Assembly: GCF_029962835.1 (NCBI RefSeq)
Contig: NC_080583.1
Coordinates: forward strand, 3,209,001-3,273,000
Origin: Magnolia sinica
Lineage: Eukaryota > Streptophyta > Magnoliopsida > Magnoliales > Magnoliaceae
Reading direction: 5' to 3'
DNA: 64,000 nt
Part shown: one piece after another, positions 21,791-33,711 of the stretch
Layout: each line of letters starts with the position of its first letter
Position numbering within the stretch: position 1 is the first letter of the stretch
Notes under the pieces: generated by a model
Databases searched by the model: none
Told to the model about the DNA's origin: nothing
What the model saw: only the letters and a program-made list of their open reading frames with translations
Translations under genes and position numbers: made by a program

Positions 21791-21798
21791 TATTTATA
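21791..21798 (-). promoter_or_regulatory. TATA box of neprosin copy B
   Basis: TATAAATA on the minus strand about 100 bp before the ATG at 21689, giving an expected leader near 70 bases. The same box and leader words are kept at copy A, so the promoter was part of the duplicated block. Confidence 0.65.
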
Positions 21799-22165
21799 AA
21801 GATGCGAGCTTTATTTGTATTATTATGAATGAGGAGACATCAACTTCATCTGGTTCCAGCTGATTAGAACCGTTCATTCTTTTTTTGGGATGAAGATGAA
21901 TTGATCATGGGATGAAAAATTGCAGTGGACCAAGAATCCAGGACATGCTTATTTTACATGGTTGGCATTTTCTGATAAGCATGATTTTGGGCCTGCGGTC
22001 CACTTATGGATCTTTTAGTGGATGAACTATTCAGATCAGCATACACACGTGTCATTATGAGAAAGATGTTGATGGTTATTTCTAAGGATCTAAGATTGAT
22101 TTGGTACTTCGTATGGTTTCTTATTTTCCTTGTTTGGCATCGGATGTCATGGAGTTTTTAAGAGT

Positions 22166-22653
22166 GGGAGTGGATTAGGTGTTACCCTTACCATGGGGCC
22201 CATCTTGATGATGTGCTGTATATCCACTCCGTCCATCCGTCTCTACAGCCCATTTTAGGATATAATCTTAAAAAATAAGCAGATTAAAATCTCAAGTGGA
22301 CCACACCACAGGAAACAGTGTTGTTTGAATGCCTCACCATTAAAAATTTCAAAGGGCGCATCGTAGAGTTTTTGTAATGTTTATTTTCCATCCAAGCTGT
22401 TTATAATGCCAATATGACCTGGATGAAGTGGAAATACAAATATCATATTGATCTATAACTTTGGTGGCCCACAAGAAGGTTTTTAATGGTCGTTTTTCAC
22501 TGTTTCTAGTTTTATTGTCTACCTGACAGTTGAATCTTCTTAAGGTTTGAGATAACATTCTAAAATGATATGAAACAATAGATGGACAGTGTGGATATAC
22601 AAAAAATACATCACGGTGGGTCCCACACGGTTAGGGTAAGCTAATCCACTCCC
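22166..22653. mobile_element. Palindromic Mutator-like MITE upstream of neprosin B
   Basis: Ends GGGAGTGGATTAGGTG and GCTAATCCACTCCC are complementary, and the arms pair inward (GGGGCCCATCTTGATG with CATCACGGTGGGTCCC). Flanks TTTAAGAGT (22157-22165) and TTTAAGATG (22654-22662) match at 7 of 9 bases. Confidence 0.78.
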
Positions 22654-22689
22654 TTTAAGATGGTAGATTTAGAGTGGATTTCTTTTTAA

Positions 22690-23410
22690 AGGTAAATGCT
22701 CCAGTGCTTCCGTAGCACTAAGCTACAGTGATTGTAGATCAATTTGAATATCATGCAAAAATTGCACAGATCAGATGGTCCAATCCATCCCTGATTTGGG
22801 CTTTTCTTGATAGCCATCCTTTTTCTAATTCATGGATTGGATGGTTGGGATTTCGTAATGAATATGATTCTTTAGAATCGCAAGCAAGCCATGGTGGCCC
22901 CTAACAAATAGATGGATTAAATTGTTGAGCAGATACATATTTTGTAATTTTTCCTGACCGTTCATTCTAAAGGCCATTGATCAAACGGCTAATATTCGTC
23001 AGGCCATTGGGATCTGCCGCCGCGTGTACGGTGGTTGTGCGAATGCGCCAAATCAAAAGCGCTAATGTGTCAGACATGTAAGAGATCCATACCGTTCATC
23101 GTGTTTGGTTCGTCGTTAACATGACCTGTCCCGAAAACCAGGCCTCTCTACCCATCATCTGGGCCACAACGTTGAATTAGGTGGTTTGGTTATTTTCTTC
23201 TAACCGTCTATTTTCTCATATAAGCATGACCCACTTATTATTGAGTGGACCGGATTGATTTTCAGGACAAGGGATGTTCATGGTGGGCCCGCTTGATGAA
23301 TGACCTGGATCTTACACACTGACATATGCTGTAATGGCACGTGTAGGAAGAGTACGACCATCCGTGCCAGCAGCTTCAGCGTTCATAGAAATTCGAGATC
23401 AGTTGTAGTA
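22690..23410. other. Distal upstream region of neprosin B, decayed repeats
   Basis: Words CAGTGCTTCCGTAGCACT and TCATTCTAAAGGCCATTGATC mark old repeat copies, also seen at 9800-9900 upstream of copy A. The rest (23000-23400) is unremarkable. No coding gene. Confidence 0.45.
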
Positions 23411-23423
23411 CACGTCGAGTACA

Positions 23424-25150
23424 GGGCGCGGATTGGGTACTACCCACCAGAACCTCGCTAGAGACAGACGGTCCTGTCGGGGGCTATGTAGGGCCCACCC
23501 TAATGTTTATGTTCACTTCTATCCACACCGTCCATCTATTTTGAAAAATTATTTTAGTGGAGGACCTAGAATAGGATGGTGATCGAAGGTCAAGTGAACT
23601 ACACCACAGGAAGCAATGGGATTAAAAGCTTACCGGTGAAAACTTATCGGGGATCACAGAAGTTTTATATCAAGCTGATATTTACGTTTTCCGTTCACAG
23701 AGTTTTAGATCAAGCTGATATTTACGTTTTCCGTTCACAAAGGTCTACGTGACCTGATGAACAGGTTGGATGGAAAATAAACATCTCGGTGGGCCCTCGG
23801 AAGTTTTCAACGGTAGAATCTCAATCCTCAATTCTTTATGTGGTGTGGTCCACTTGAGAATTCAATCTGCCTCATTTTGGGGTATTGCCCTGAAATGATC
23901 TATCAAAATGGATGGACCGCGTGGATAAGACATATACCTTACAGTGGGTTCCACAGATGTCCGTCTCTAGCCAGGTGCTGGGGGGGTCGCGGACTGCGTC
24001 CTACCCCTGCCCGGACATAACCGTCCGGGCAGCGCTCTGTGGGGCCCACCGTGATGTAAGTGTGTTATCGACTCTGTTCATTGTGTCTTATAGATCATTC
24101 TAACGTATGAGCCTAAAAATGAATCGGGTCCACACCAAAGGAAGCTGCAATGATAATGACAGCTACAGTTGAAAACTTTCTAAGCGCCACCATGATTATT
24201 TTTTACCATAGAACATATTCATAAGGTCATGTAGAGGTGAATGAAGTGAAAAAACAAATATCAGCTTGATCTGAAACTTCTCCTGCTTTCCAAAAGTTTT
24301 TAATGGTGGACATTCAATCCCAACTTTGTGGTCCACTTAAGCCTTGTACATGCCTCATGTTTTGGCTCATACCTTAGTATAATTAGATAAAAACGATAAA
24401 CAGCATGGATAAAACACTTACATCACGGTGGGCCCTAAGAGCCTTGTCCGGACGAATTACTGTCTAGGCGGGAGTAGGACTAGGGGTGTACAGGAACCAG
24501 CTAGCTTGGTTAGCTCACTCGACTCGACTCGAAAAAAGCTCGATTCGACTCGGTTTAAAGCTGAGTTCGAGCCAAGTCGAGCTGATTTTTTTAGCTCAAA
24601 AATGAGTTCGAGCCGACTTCAAGCTAGCCCTAGCTCGACTCGACTCTGATCGAATCCAGCTCGAATTGAACTCGGATCGAACCAGTACGGTGACTTGGTT
24701 ACTTTGCCATTGATGTTGCTCACCAACTGTTTGATAAAATGACTCAATGAAATGTAATTGGTTGCAAGGAAGGTATGTACATGAAACAAATACTATTTTT
24801 CTCTTTGTTATTCTTGATTTTTATGTTGCTTAAAAGGTGTTTGATAAAATACTTGTAGAACCATTGCTTCTGTTTGTAAAACAGTGGAATTTTAAAGTTG
24901 CAATTCAGGTGTTTGTAAAAATACCTCAATGGCAAACTTGGCTCGATCTTGGCTCGAACTTGACCCGAGCTGGCCCAAGCTGTTGACCCAACCGAGCCGA
25001 CCTGGCCAGTCAGGCTCGAGGACTGAGCCGAGCTGAGTTCAAGCTGAGATCGGCCAGTGGTCGAGCTGAGTCCAGCTCCACTTGTTCACTCCATGTACAC
25101 CCTTAGGTAGGGCGTCCGTCCTGGTGAGGGTGGTACCCAATCCGCGCCCC
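23424..25150. mobile_element. Stack of nested MITEs (outer palindromic element)
   Basis: The outer element starts GGGCGCGGATTGGGTACTACC and ends GGTACCCAATCCGCGCCCC. Within its right arm lies a second palindromic element (about 23987 to 25113, inner arms GTCCGGGCAGCGCTCTGTGG and CCTAAGAGCCTTGTCCGGAC), and in that a hAT-type element (24481-25105). There is also a direct repeat of about 53 bp at 23655-23745 (TTTTA(T/G)ATCAAGCTGATATTT). The boundaries of the middle element are approximate. Confidence 0.7.
24481..25105 (+). mobile_element. CTCGA-type hAT-like element (625 bp)
   Basis: Terminals TAGGGGTGTACA and TGTACACCCTTA are inverted repeats. Flanks AGTAGGAC (24473-24480) and GGTAGGGC (25106-25113) match at 6 of 8, a decayed 8-bp duplication as expected for hAT. 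Subterminal zones are rich in GCTCGA/CTCGACT. The core is shared with 29578-30135. Confidence 0.83.
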
Positions 25151-25243
25151 CTCAGCGATTTGTAAGATAACAGTGAACACGTGGATCAATCCTGACAAAC
25201 CAATCAGTAGACTACTGAGAGCTATGCGTCATGTCCATTTTGT

Positions 25244-25767
25244 GGACGCGGATTGCCTCTGCCCCTGGACACAGGAAGTTCCCGTGGTCGGAAGCTATGT
25301 GGGCCCAGAGAGGTGTCCGTGAGAAATCCACTCTGTCTATTAGTTTCTCAACCACACAATAGGAAAGTACTCTAAAAATCAAGCAGATCCGAACCTCATT
25401 TGATCCACACGACAGGAAACAGCGTGGATTAAACACCTAGCATTAGGGCCACAGAAGTTTTGAATCAGATGATATCTGTGATATTATTTATCGCAGTGTC
25501 AATAACATTATGAACGGTTTGGATAGCATATAAGCATCATGGTGGGCTTTAAAAAGTTTTCAACGGTTGGCATTTCCATTCTCATTGTTTCCTGTTATGT
25601 GTGGCCCACATGAGTTTTGGATCTTCTTGATTTTTGGATTCCTATCCAATTATAATGTTGAGAAACTAATGGACAGAGTGGATTTCCCACAGGCATCTCC
25701 GTGGGCCACAAATAGCCTCCAACCACACAGGAACTTCCTGTGGCCGGAGCACAGGCAATCCGATCCC
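25244..25767. mobile_element. Palindromic Mutator-like MITE
   Basis: GGACGCGGATTGCCTC at the left and GGCAATCCGATCCC at the right are complementary, with paired inner arms (GAGAAATCCACTCTGTC with GACAGAGTGGATTTCCC). Flanks CCATTTTGT and CCATTTTTC agree at 7 of 9. Close relative of 9315-9785. Confidence 0.75.
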
Positions 25768-26775
25768 CCATTTTTCCAAGCGACTTGTATCCTGGTCCAT
25801 GGTTTGTGTCAACCAACTCAGTTACAAAACGTATATTGGTCCGTGTGATTGCCATTTGAGCCCCATGACTTGTGACCCATTCAAAAGATGGCCCACCTAT
25901 TGAACGGTACAGCTAAAAATACACACCCACATTAACAATGGTTCCCTGTTAATATTCCTTCAACTCCTCCCTAACTACCTTTGTAACAGTTAGAGAGATA
26001 GCTACAAAAATACAAATTTATTTAAAACCTCACATCTTAGTTATAACTGAAAATTGTTGTAACTACATGTTTCTTTATCCATAAGTAATAATGGGTCCAT
26101 GGGATTTAAATAGGATTGGTTTTTCTAATTTCCAATTATCATTTTATATCATAGAGGCTATAAAGAAAAAAAAAATTGGGTCATTGTACACTTCGAAATC
26201 TTATAAAGATGAGGATTCTAAAATTCCTTCGGCTATCTAAATCTTATAAAGATGAAGATTCGCCATGCCAAATGACCTAAAATGCCTTTACCAATCTTAC
26301 TAGTCTTGGACAAGCTTGTCAGTTTGGACAACCTTTTTCCAAATAATCAAATAATATATTGTTAGAGCAACATCCCTAATCTTAATTCCACCCAATACTA
26401 TATGAATTATATTCTACTCAACCATGTTCATATCTTAGAACCAACATCTTAAAGGACTCTTATACACAACTTATTCTGTCAATGTATATATATGTATTTC
26501 TCTATATATAAAAATAATAATAAGAAAAACTGAAATAATTTTTACTTATATATTTCAAAACTTGTAAGAAAAAGGTTGTTTAAGAGATGGCATCATGATT
26601 CATGCAAGACAATAATATCCATGGACAACCTTGTCCACACACCCAAATAGAATACATGAAAATCCATCTCCATGATTAAAAATTTAGAAATGAAAATCTA
26701 TTTCTCAAGTGGGTTTTTCAAGCATCCAAACAAGTTTTAAACTTGCGGCTTGTAAGAAGAATTTGTGAAGCTTAC
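25768..26775. other. AT-rich spacer
   Basis: Unique-looking AT-rich DNA with a short direct repeat (ATCTTATAAAGATGA(G/A)GATTC at 26199-26260). Words near 25880-25910 resemble the region around 14020-14040 in neprosin B. No gene seen. Confidence 0.45.
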
Positions 26776-26825
26776 CATCCAATAAACAAACAATCAGTGT
26801 ATGTATATCCAAATGTGAGCAAATC

Positions 26826-28090
26826 AAGGATCAAATACAATTGTAAAGGAATATATGAAGTAAATTATAATTTTATCATTTTTTTAAATATAAATTATAA
26901 TCATTACATTTTTACATTAAAAAACTATCAAATTTTCGCACCAAATTTCTATAAGCTGGAGGGAAAATGCATAGGAAATCCTCATCGATCAACTCGGGAG
27001 ATGATTTTAGCATGTGTGCATGGGTACAAGAAATTGCATCTCCTTGTACATGCTACACACTTCTATGAGATTTGGACCGGTCATCTGCCAGGACTTTGAG
27101 ATGGGCCATACCCAAGAAATCACAACAGCAATATGGGTTTACCTGTCTTATAGGAATATTTTTGCCAATTGAATGTGAACCATTGTTTGTATTTTTTAAA
27201 AATTTTCATTTTCTAAGAACCAAATCTCCAACAATCAGTGGCACCTGGCTATGTAATTTTGAGGGCGACCCATCTATGGTGACAGCAGATGAATGTCACA
27301 ATCAAAGAGTTGTGAACCAATACCTCATGAATGATTTGACCATCATGTGTCATGTGAAGCATCATTGTGTCCTTGGTGCGCATGAGCCACATGAGCTTTC
27401 ATAAATCATTATAACCAATCCATTTTTTTTAAAGGGTCAGTTGTCAGCTTAGATTTTGGGCAAAAAGCCTTTCTTCGGCTTCATAAATTTTAGATGGAGT
27501 AGTGCAAATTTGATAGGATTGGATATTTTTTTTTAAAGCTATTTTTTATTTTCTCTTAAAGTGGGATGCAAAATCTAATTTATTTTCAAATTTGATTTAT
27601 AGCACTTTCCAACTGTCATAGCTACTTTTTCTTTCCCTGCGTCAAGTGAATTTTTTGTAAATACAGGTTGCCAAATGCAATTTTAAATTTTATAGAGTTA
27701 AATGTCTAGGTTACCAAAAATAGTTAATCAAGATGAAAATTTTCACGATTGAAAATTCTATACTTTAATTCTTAAGTCAAAATCTAAATCCTAGATACCA
27801 AACGGCCCTTATAACTCATTTAGACACTCTTTCTCAAAAGGAGGTTTCAAGAAAAACAGGATTTCAAGCTTTGCTTTTTCAGTAAACTTGAGGATTGGCT
27901 TTTGCCAAGTAAACATTTAAATGTGTGGAAGATGAGATAGAAGTATGCAAAATGCATCCAAACACATAATGTAAAAAATGATTTGGACCAAAACGCCATA
28001 TAGACCTCAAACAACACTTCAGAGCATGTGTCCTGATGAACCTTTATACTTTGTATTAGGAGGAAAGGATCATTTATGCTCCATCCAACC
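26826..28090. other. Copy C intron and repeat-derived spacer
   Basis: Part is neprosin intron 4 homology (27050-27300). The rest (27420-27810) ends in CTAGATACCAAACGGCCC, like a Tourist terminal, but I could not place the other end. No coding gene. Confidence 0.4.
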
Positions 28091-28255
28091 TAGAGTTGAG
28101 CATCAAGCCCAGTTGGATTGAGTTAGGGCTGACTCGACTCGATCCAATTTTGAAATAGGCCTGACCTGAACTCGACCTGACTCGGCGTCGAGTCCAGCAT
28201 GCCTAATCCGATCCAAGTCTGAGTCTAGCCTGGACTGATCCGGACCGAGTCCGAG

Positions 28256-28317
<62 letters not shown>

Positions 28318-28717
28318 GAGGAGGAGGAGGAGGAGGGAGGTGGTGGTGGGTGGGTGCCGAGCTTGGAAGGGAAGGAGGATGAAGGAGGAAAGGAGAGATT
28401 TTGGGATCGAGTCGGGTTGGGTGCGGCGGGTAGGTTTAGAGATACTTAAAAATTACACACGCGCGCGCGCACGCACACACACCCACACCCGAATCCAAGT
28501 CGAATCGGATTTGGATCGAATCGAGTATGACCGAATCAGGTCTTGGGTTGAGTTGGGTCAAGTTACTGGGTAACTCGGACTCGACTCGATTTGGGTTCAG
28601 ATTGGGCGAAGCCTACTCAGTTCGGACCAACTCACCCATTCAGTTCAAGTCGAGTCGAGTCTGAACAAGTTGAATGAGTCGACTCAGACGAGTCGAGTCA
28701 TCCTGTGCCCAACTCTA
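28091..28717 (+). mobile_element. CTCGA-type hAT-like element inserted in neprosin C exon 4
   Basis: Terminals TAGAGTTGAGCA and TGTGCCCAACTCTA. Flanks ATCCAACC (28083-28090) and ATCCAGCC (28718-28725) match at 7 of 8 and correspond to the exon 4 end of copy B (ATCCAGCC at 18097-18104). Contains (GA)n, (GGA)n and a CG/CA dinucleotide tract, and subterminal GACTCGACTCGA words. The core is shared with the 55.3-kb copy. Confidence 0.88.
28258..28340. repeat. (GA)n then (GGA)n microsatellite
   Basis: About 55 bp of GA followed by GGA units, internal to the hAT-like element. The related element at 55.3 kb also has a GA tract there. Confidence 0.9.
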
Positions 28718-28900
28718 ATCCAGCCCATATGGTGTTGAGTTGAGCTTCTGAGCCATTTGCAATCCACAGCCCAGCTAAATCGTCAAAAAGTTGTGGGTCC
28801 CGCTCATTTATACTCGCCCGGTCACCCGTGTTCTGTAGATCTCTCGAGGCATTTATATCCGTGATTATGCAATGCTCTCTATGAGAGTTTGCACAGTGCA

Positions 28901-29569
28901 TCAGTGTTTCATTTTGGACAAGTTCTGCTCATTTTTGTAATGATCTAACCTGTGGATATAATGGCCATCACTATAGATGGCCCATAAACCAACTCCCCCT
29001 CATTTATATAGACTATTTGGGGGTTTACTTGTCCATTATATGTTAGCATCACCTATGTGTGTAAGTAGTCTACCTGCATGTATTCAGGTGCATTTAAATG
29101 TTTTAATAAAAGAAAAAAAAAATTGGGCTCTTGGGTATCAAGCATTACATAAGAAAATTACATGAAGGCCTTAATAGGACTTAGTTATTATAATGAGAAA
29201 GGAAAACTAAAGCTTATAAATAAGAGAGACTCTTGACCTTCTACATCCTCAAAAATAAGTGGACACCACATATTTCGCACATACTTGAAAGAAAGAATTG
29301 GAGAAAAGGTAGACCTATGGCATCAACAAGTGAGACGTGGGGCAATAACAAGAGCCATTCATCTTCGAGGCGAACTAGGAGGGAAGACTCTTTACATTAA
29401 TGGTTTGATCACATGGCTAAAGGTTAGTGACCAATCCCTCTTCCAATTTATGGGTTTTGTATCTCATAAATGATATTGCATGTGTACACTTTCTATTCAT
29501 CGAATTTAATGAAATTTAACAATATGAACCATTGGTGTATTTTCTTAGTTTCCTATTTCTCCATCACCT
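28901..29569. other. Spacer with no recognisable feature
   Basis: Low-complexity and unique-looking sequence between neprosin copy C and the next hAT-like element. No coding or RNA structure stands out. Confidence 0.4.
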
Positions 29570-29577
29570 ATTGAAGT

Positions 29578-30135
29578 TAGGGGTGTACACGAACCAAGTT
29601 AGCTCGCTCGACTCGACTCGAAAAAGCTCAATTCGACTCAATTCGAAGCTGAGTTCAAGCCGAGTCGTGCTGATTTTTGGAGCTCGAAAAATTTTCAAAC
29701 CAACTTCGAGCTTGCCCGAGCTCGACTCGACTCGGATCAAACCCCAACTCAAATTGAACTCGGATCGAACTAGTTCGGTAACTCGGTTACTTTGATATTA
29801 ATGTTGCTTACCAAGTGCTTGATGAAATGACTCAACGAAGTGTCAGCTAGTGGCAAGGAAGGTATGTATATGAAACAAATACCATTTTTCCTTGACTTTG
29901 ATGTTGCCTATAAGGTGTTTGATGAAATACTTGTAAATATCTACTGTTGTTTAACATATAGTGAGAAATTGAAAGTGTCACTGCATGTGTTTGTGAAAAT
30001 GCCGCAAAGGCTCGATTTTGGCTCGAACTGGCCTAAGCTGCTTACCGAATTGAGCCGAGCCGAATTCGAGCTGGGGTCAGCTAGTGGCCGAGCCGAGTCT
30101 GAGCTGAGGCTAGCTCGGCTCAGTGTGCACCCCTA
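29578..30135 (+). mobile_element. CTCGA-type hAT-like element (558 bp), perfect 8-bp TSD
   Basis: Terminals TAGGGGTGTACAC and GTGTGCACCCCTA. A perfect 8-bp direct repeat ATTGAAGT flanks it (29570-29577 and 30136-30143). Both ends are arrays of CTCGACTCGA / GAGCCGAGC words. The core has three related words (CTTGATGAAATG, TTTGATGAAATA, TTTGTGAAAATG) and shares them with 24481-25105. Non-autonomous. Confidence 0.92.
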
Positions 30136-30143
30136 ATTGAAGT

Positions 30144-30699
30144 AGGGTTTTTTTTTTTCATATGAAAATTTTGGGGTGCATGCACTCTATAGTATAGTAA
30201 CAGTACCCACATGTGTATAAACTTGTCTGTAAATGAAGGCTATTTTTGTATGATTAAATGTTTTATTCTAGTCGAGACAAGGTTGTTTGCTATTAATCCC
30301 TTAGCAACAAATAAACTTTATATGACCATTCCAAGAGAAACCAGGGCTGTGTTTGATTCTTCAAGAGGGCATTAAACTCCTAAAGTATTGCCTAGGCCAT
30401 ATTGCGAAGCCAAAGGTAGAGGATGATGAGTTGAAAATTAGACTTTTTTATTTCATAGTACTGTAAGGAAAGCTGAGTGGCCATCAGATAACGTGACATG
30501 GTACGTTGAGTAGTAGAGAACAACCACCAAGAGGATAGTGGGACTATAAAGAAGCACCATCCATGTTAGAGATACATAGCAAAAAAGGAGATTGAAGATA
30601 AACTAATATAGAATTATCGGAAGTGGTAGAATCATCAAAACCAATGGGTGGTGTTGTGGTGTTGTAGTACGGTCCATGAAAGCAAACTAGGTGCAGCCT
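30144..30699. other. Spacer with no recognisable feature
   Basis: Starts with a T run, then unique-looking sequence without open coding structure. 30540-30690 has no repeat I can name. Confidence 0.35.
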
Positions 30700-31072
30700 G
30701 GACGTGGATTTCCTGGGAAAGGCTTGGGAAGGAAGTTCCTGCACTGGGAACCTACGTGGGGCCCACCATGATGTTTGTGAGAAATCCACCATGTCCATCA
30801 GTTTTGTGAGATCATTTTAGGACATGAGGCCAAAAATGAGCTGTATCCAATACAAGTGGGTCTAAAACGTGAGGATTGAAAGTCCACAGTTGAAATATTA
30901 GTGGGGCCATAGAAGTTTTGAATCAGGCTAATATTTGTGTTTTCAGTTCATCCCAGTGGGAACGATGTTATTAACGGTATGGATAGCGTGTAAACATCAC
31001 AGAAAACGGATGGACTGGGTGGATTTCTCACAAACATCGCAATTAGGCCCCACCTAGGTTTCCAGCACAGTA
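30700..31072. mobile_element. Palindromic MITE (short form)
   Basis: Left GGGGCCCACCATGATGTTTGTGAGAAATCC pairs with right GGATTTCTCACAAACATCG; the centre has TTTTGAATCAGGCTAATATTTG. Same family as 9315-9785 and 25244-25767. The terminals are worn. Confidence 0.65.
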
Positions 31073-31080
31073 ACTTAATA

Positions 31081-31692
31081 GGGCCTGTTTGGGAGCGTGG
31101 ATTTGGAACCCCATGGATTGGGAACCCCCAGGATTAGAAACCCCCTGGATTCGCAATCCTCCGGGTGTGTTTGGTGCCCTGGAGTGTGAATCAACTCTAA
31201 TCCAAAAGTACCTATCCAAAGTATATTTACAGGAGTTTGAATTTAATTACTAAATCAACTTTAATATCTCTAATTAGTGAGATATGTAATTTTTCACACA
31301 ATGGTTGTGATAAGCCTGTTGAAATATATGCTTTGCCGGAAAATGATGAAATTCCAAGTCTCGGACGGGCCACAAGCACAAGATCATGTCTGAGTGACTA
31401 ACCAATGATTTTTAATCATTGATTTACATGGACAATGTTTGGACGGTGCTGGACAATGTTTGGACGGTTCTAATTTAGATGAACAATGTTTGGACGGTAC
31501 TGATCATCATTAGTGGGTCATGTGCCCAATAGAATGATAGTGTATAGTGACACATATTACACCTGCAACTATTGAAATGATTTTAGGTGTAATCCAATCT
31601 CTCACCATGGATTACAGACCCCCTAAAAGAGGGGATTGGAGACTCCATGGATTTGAAACCCTCACTTACTTTATGCTGCCAAACAACCAGGG
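31081..31692. mobile_element. GGGCCTGTTTGG-ended MITE (candidate)
   Basis: Left end GGGCCTGTTTGGGAGCG and right end GCTGCCAAACAACCAGG are roughly complementary. The subterminals repeat GGATT(T/C)GGAA and ATTCGAAACCC motifs. The ends resemble PIF/Harbinger Tourist types, but the 3-bp target duplication is not clean. Confidence 0.45.
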
Positions 31693-31759
31693 GATTCGAA
31701 ACCCTCTTCAATCCCCTCCAATCCACCTTGATGTATGTATTATGTATCCGTGGAAATCC

Positions 31760-32154
31760 GTGTCCGTTCAGCCCCAGCCTCACCCAAGGCAGTGCGGCCC
31801 TTTTACCATGGGCCCACCTTGATGTATGTATTATGTATCCGCACTGCAATCCATTTTTCCATATCATTTTAGGGCATGAGCACAAAAATGTAGCAAATTC
31901 AAATCATACGTGGACCATAATATAGGAAACAGTGAGCCACAAAAGTTTTGAATGAAGTTTATTATTTTTATTTTTTTTCCTTCAAACAAGGTTGCGTGAC
32001 CTTATCAACAAATTGGATACCAAATAAACATTAGGAAAACATTAAAGTGTGCCCTAGGAAGTTTTTAATAGTGGCTCATTCAACCACCAATATTTCTTCT
32101 CATATGGGAGATTTGGATTTGCTTTAATTTTAGGCTCATGCCTTAAAATGATAG
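31760..32154. mobile_element. Left part of a palindromic MITE split by LTR insertions
   Basis: Contains CATGGGCCCACCTTGATG, CATACGTGGACCATAATATAGG and ends TTAGGCTCATGCCTTAAAATGATAG at the LTR junction. The continuation ATAGACAATACATACATC is at 49226-49243, beyond both LTR insertions. Confidence 0.75.
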
Positions 32155-33667
32155 TGTAACGTCCTGTCCAACCAGAACAGTGTCCTGAGGTGTCCATATA
32201 GGATTTGTCACAGGACCGTTCGCTTAAACCGCTTATGTTTGGGATATCACCAATTAACTAACCTATGATTAGCCCATTTGAGTAGACCAGTCTGGTCATG
32301 ATCGGACCAAGTGCAGGCCGTCAAGCCAGATGGCCCGTTTACGCTTAGCAACAACCTGTGCGGGTCATACGACGACCAAAGAAGGTCAGAAAAATCTAAA
32401 AATTTAGGGAACCGAAGATCTCACTGGGCTGTGGTCCATCGCGGATCACAGACTCAATGGACACCCAGAAATTAATTATCCACGCCGTCTCCGCGGCACT
32501 TGCCAAACGCAACTCACCCCAGTCCAAAATTGAATCTGGCACTTGTAAATAAAACTAAAATATCAGGTTTTCCAGCCATCGGATCTCTTCTATATTTACG
32601 ATGGAGGTCTAATATATTTTTCTACCCCCGTTTACAGAATCTGGGACCCGATCGTGGAACAGTGACCGTTGATCGTAAATTGGACCCGTACGATCAAACC
32701 CCACATCCAATCATCTCCAAATTTTGTATGGCCCTTCATCGGGCCATGGACCACCTATCCTATAAGTTTCATGGTCATAGGGCAATCAGAACCGCCCCAA
32801 CAACTAGAATGGGTATCATAGTGTCATTTAAAGATCGGAGCCATATGACAAAATCCCGTATCCGTTTGTCCCCAAATTTTACGTGGCCCCTCATCGGGCC
32901 ATGAGACACCTACACACCAAATTTTGTGCCAAAGGGAGTGTTAGGACCACCCCAAAACCAATAAGGAGTCCTACAGAGCTATTGTGGGCATTTGAGGAAA
33001 CTTAAGGCCAAAGGGCCCAAGTCTGGGGAATAAAGCCCTAGCTCCTTATCTCATAACTCTCACCATTACTACCACCACCAAGGGAGTAAAGAGAGAGCAA
33101 GGAGAGAAGAAGAGAGTGAAGAAGAGTGTGGGTGAACCTTAGATCGAGGTGGGGCCCAAGAAACCCAATCTTGCAACTCCCTACCTCTTCTCCAAGAAAA
33201 CCTTACACCTCAACCGCAAGAATCGCTTCCGTTGACCGTCTAGGTAAATCCCTCATCCCTTTTTCTTGAAACCTTATGTTAAGAAGGGATTGGCTTGGAG
33301 TTCTAACATACAAGTGCTTATTTTAGGGATTCCAACCGATCGACCCCAAAATTCATGCTCCTAAGTCGTTTTCCAAGTCTTCAACAATTCATAGGTGCAG
33401 ACTATTATCCTTAAGTAGCCTAGCACCAATTTTAGTATGAGTTTAATGATTTTAATTACTTGGATGATTTATTTGGAGGATCTAGAGAGAACCTAGGAAA
33501 GACCTAACCTTGATTCTTTCAATCGACATAGAATAGTTATGGAATGTTGTTGTCTCTCACATGAATGGTATAAATTTGATGTTGCATGTGCATGTCTTGT
33601 TGATTTGTGTATGATGTTACCTTATAGCATGTATGATTTATTAACCCATGTGCATTTGTTTCCTATG

Positions 33668-33711
<44 letters not shown>

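Larger units (their letters stand above)
26776..28900 (-). pseudogene. Neprosin-like copy C: remnants of exons 4 and 5
   Basis: Exon 4 remnant (28718-28890 on minus) reads LAGLWIANGSEAQLNTIWAG, matching LAQLWVLNGPQDQLNTIEAG of copy B, with Trp in place of the conserved Glu. Its last bases continue across a hAT-type element at 28081-28090 (GGTTGGATGGAG), where the donor GT has become AT. The exon 5 remnant (26776-26825) ends in TTGTTTATTGGATG|GTAAGC, against TTGTTTATTTACTGGACA|GTAAGC in B. Intron 4 sequence between them also matches B (27050-27290 with 14590-14830). Exons 1-3, 6 and 7 were not found. Clearly dead. Confidence 0.78.
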
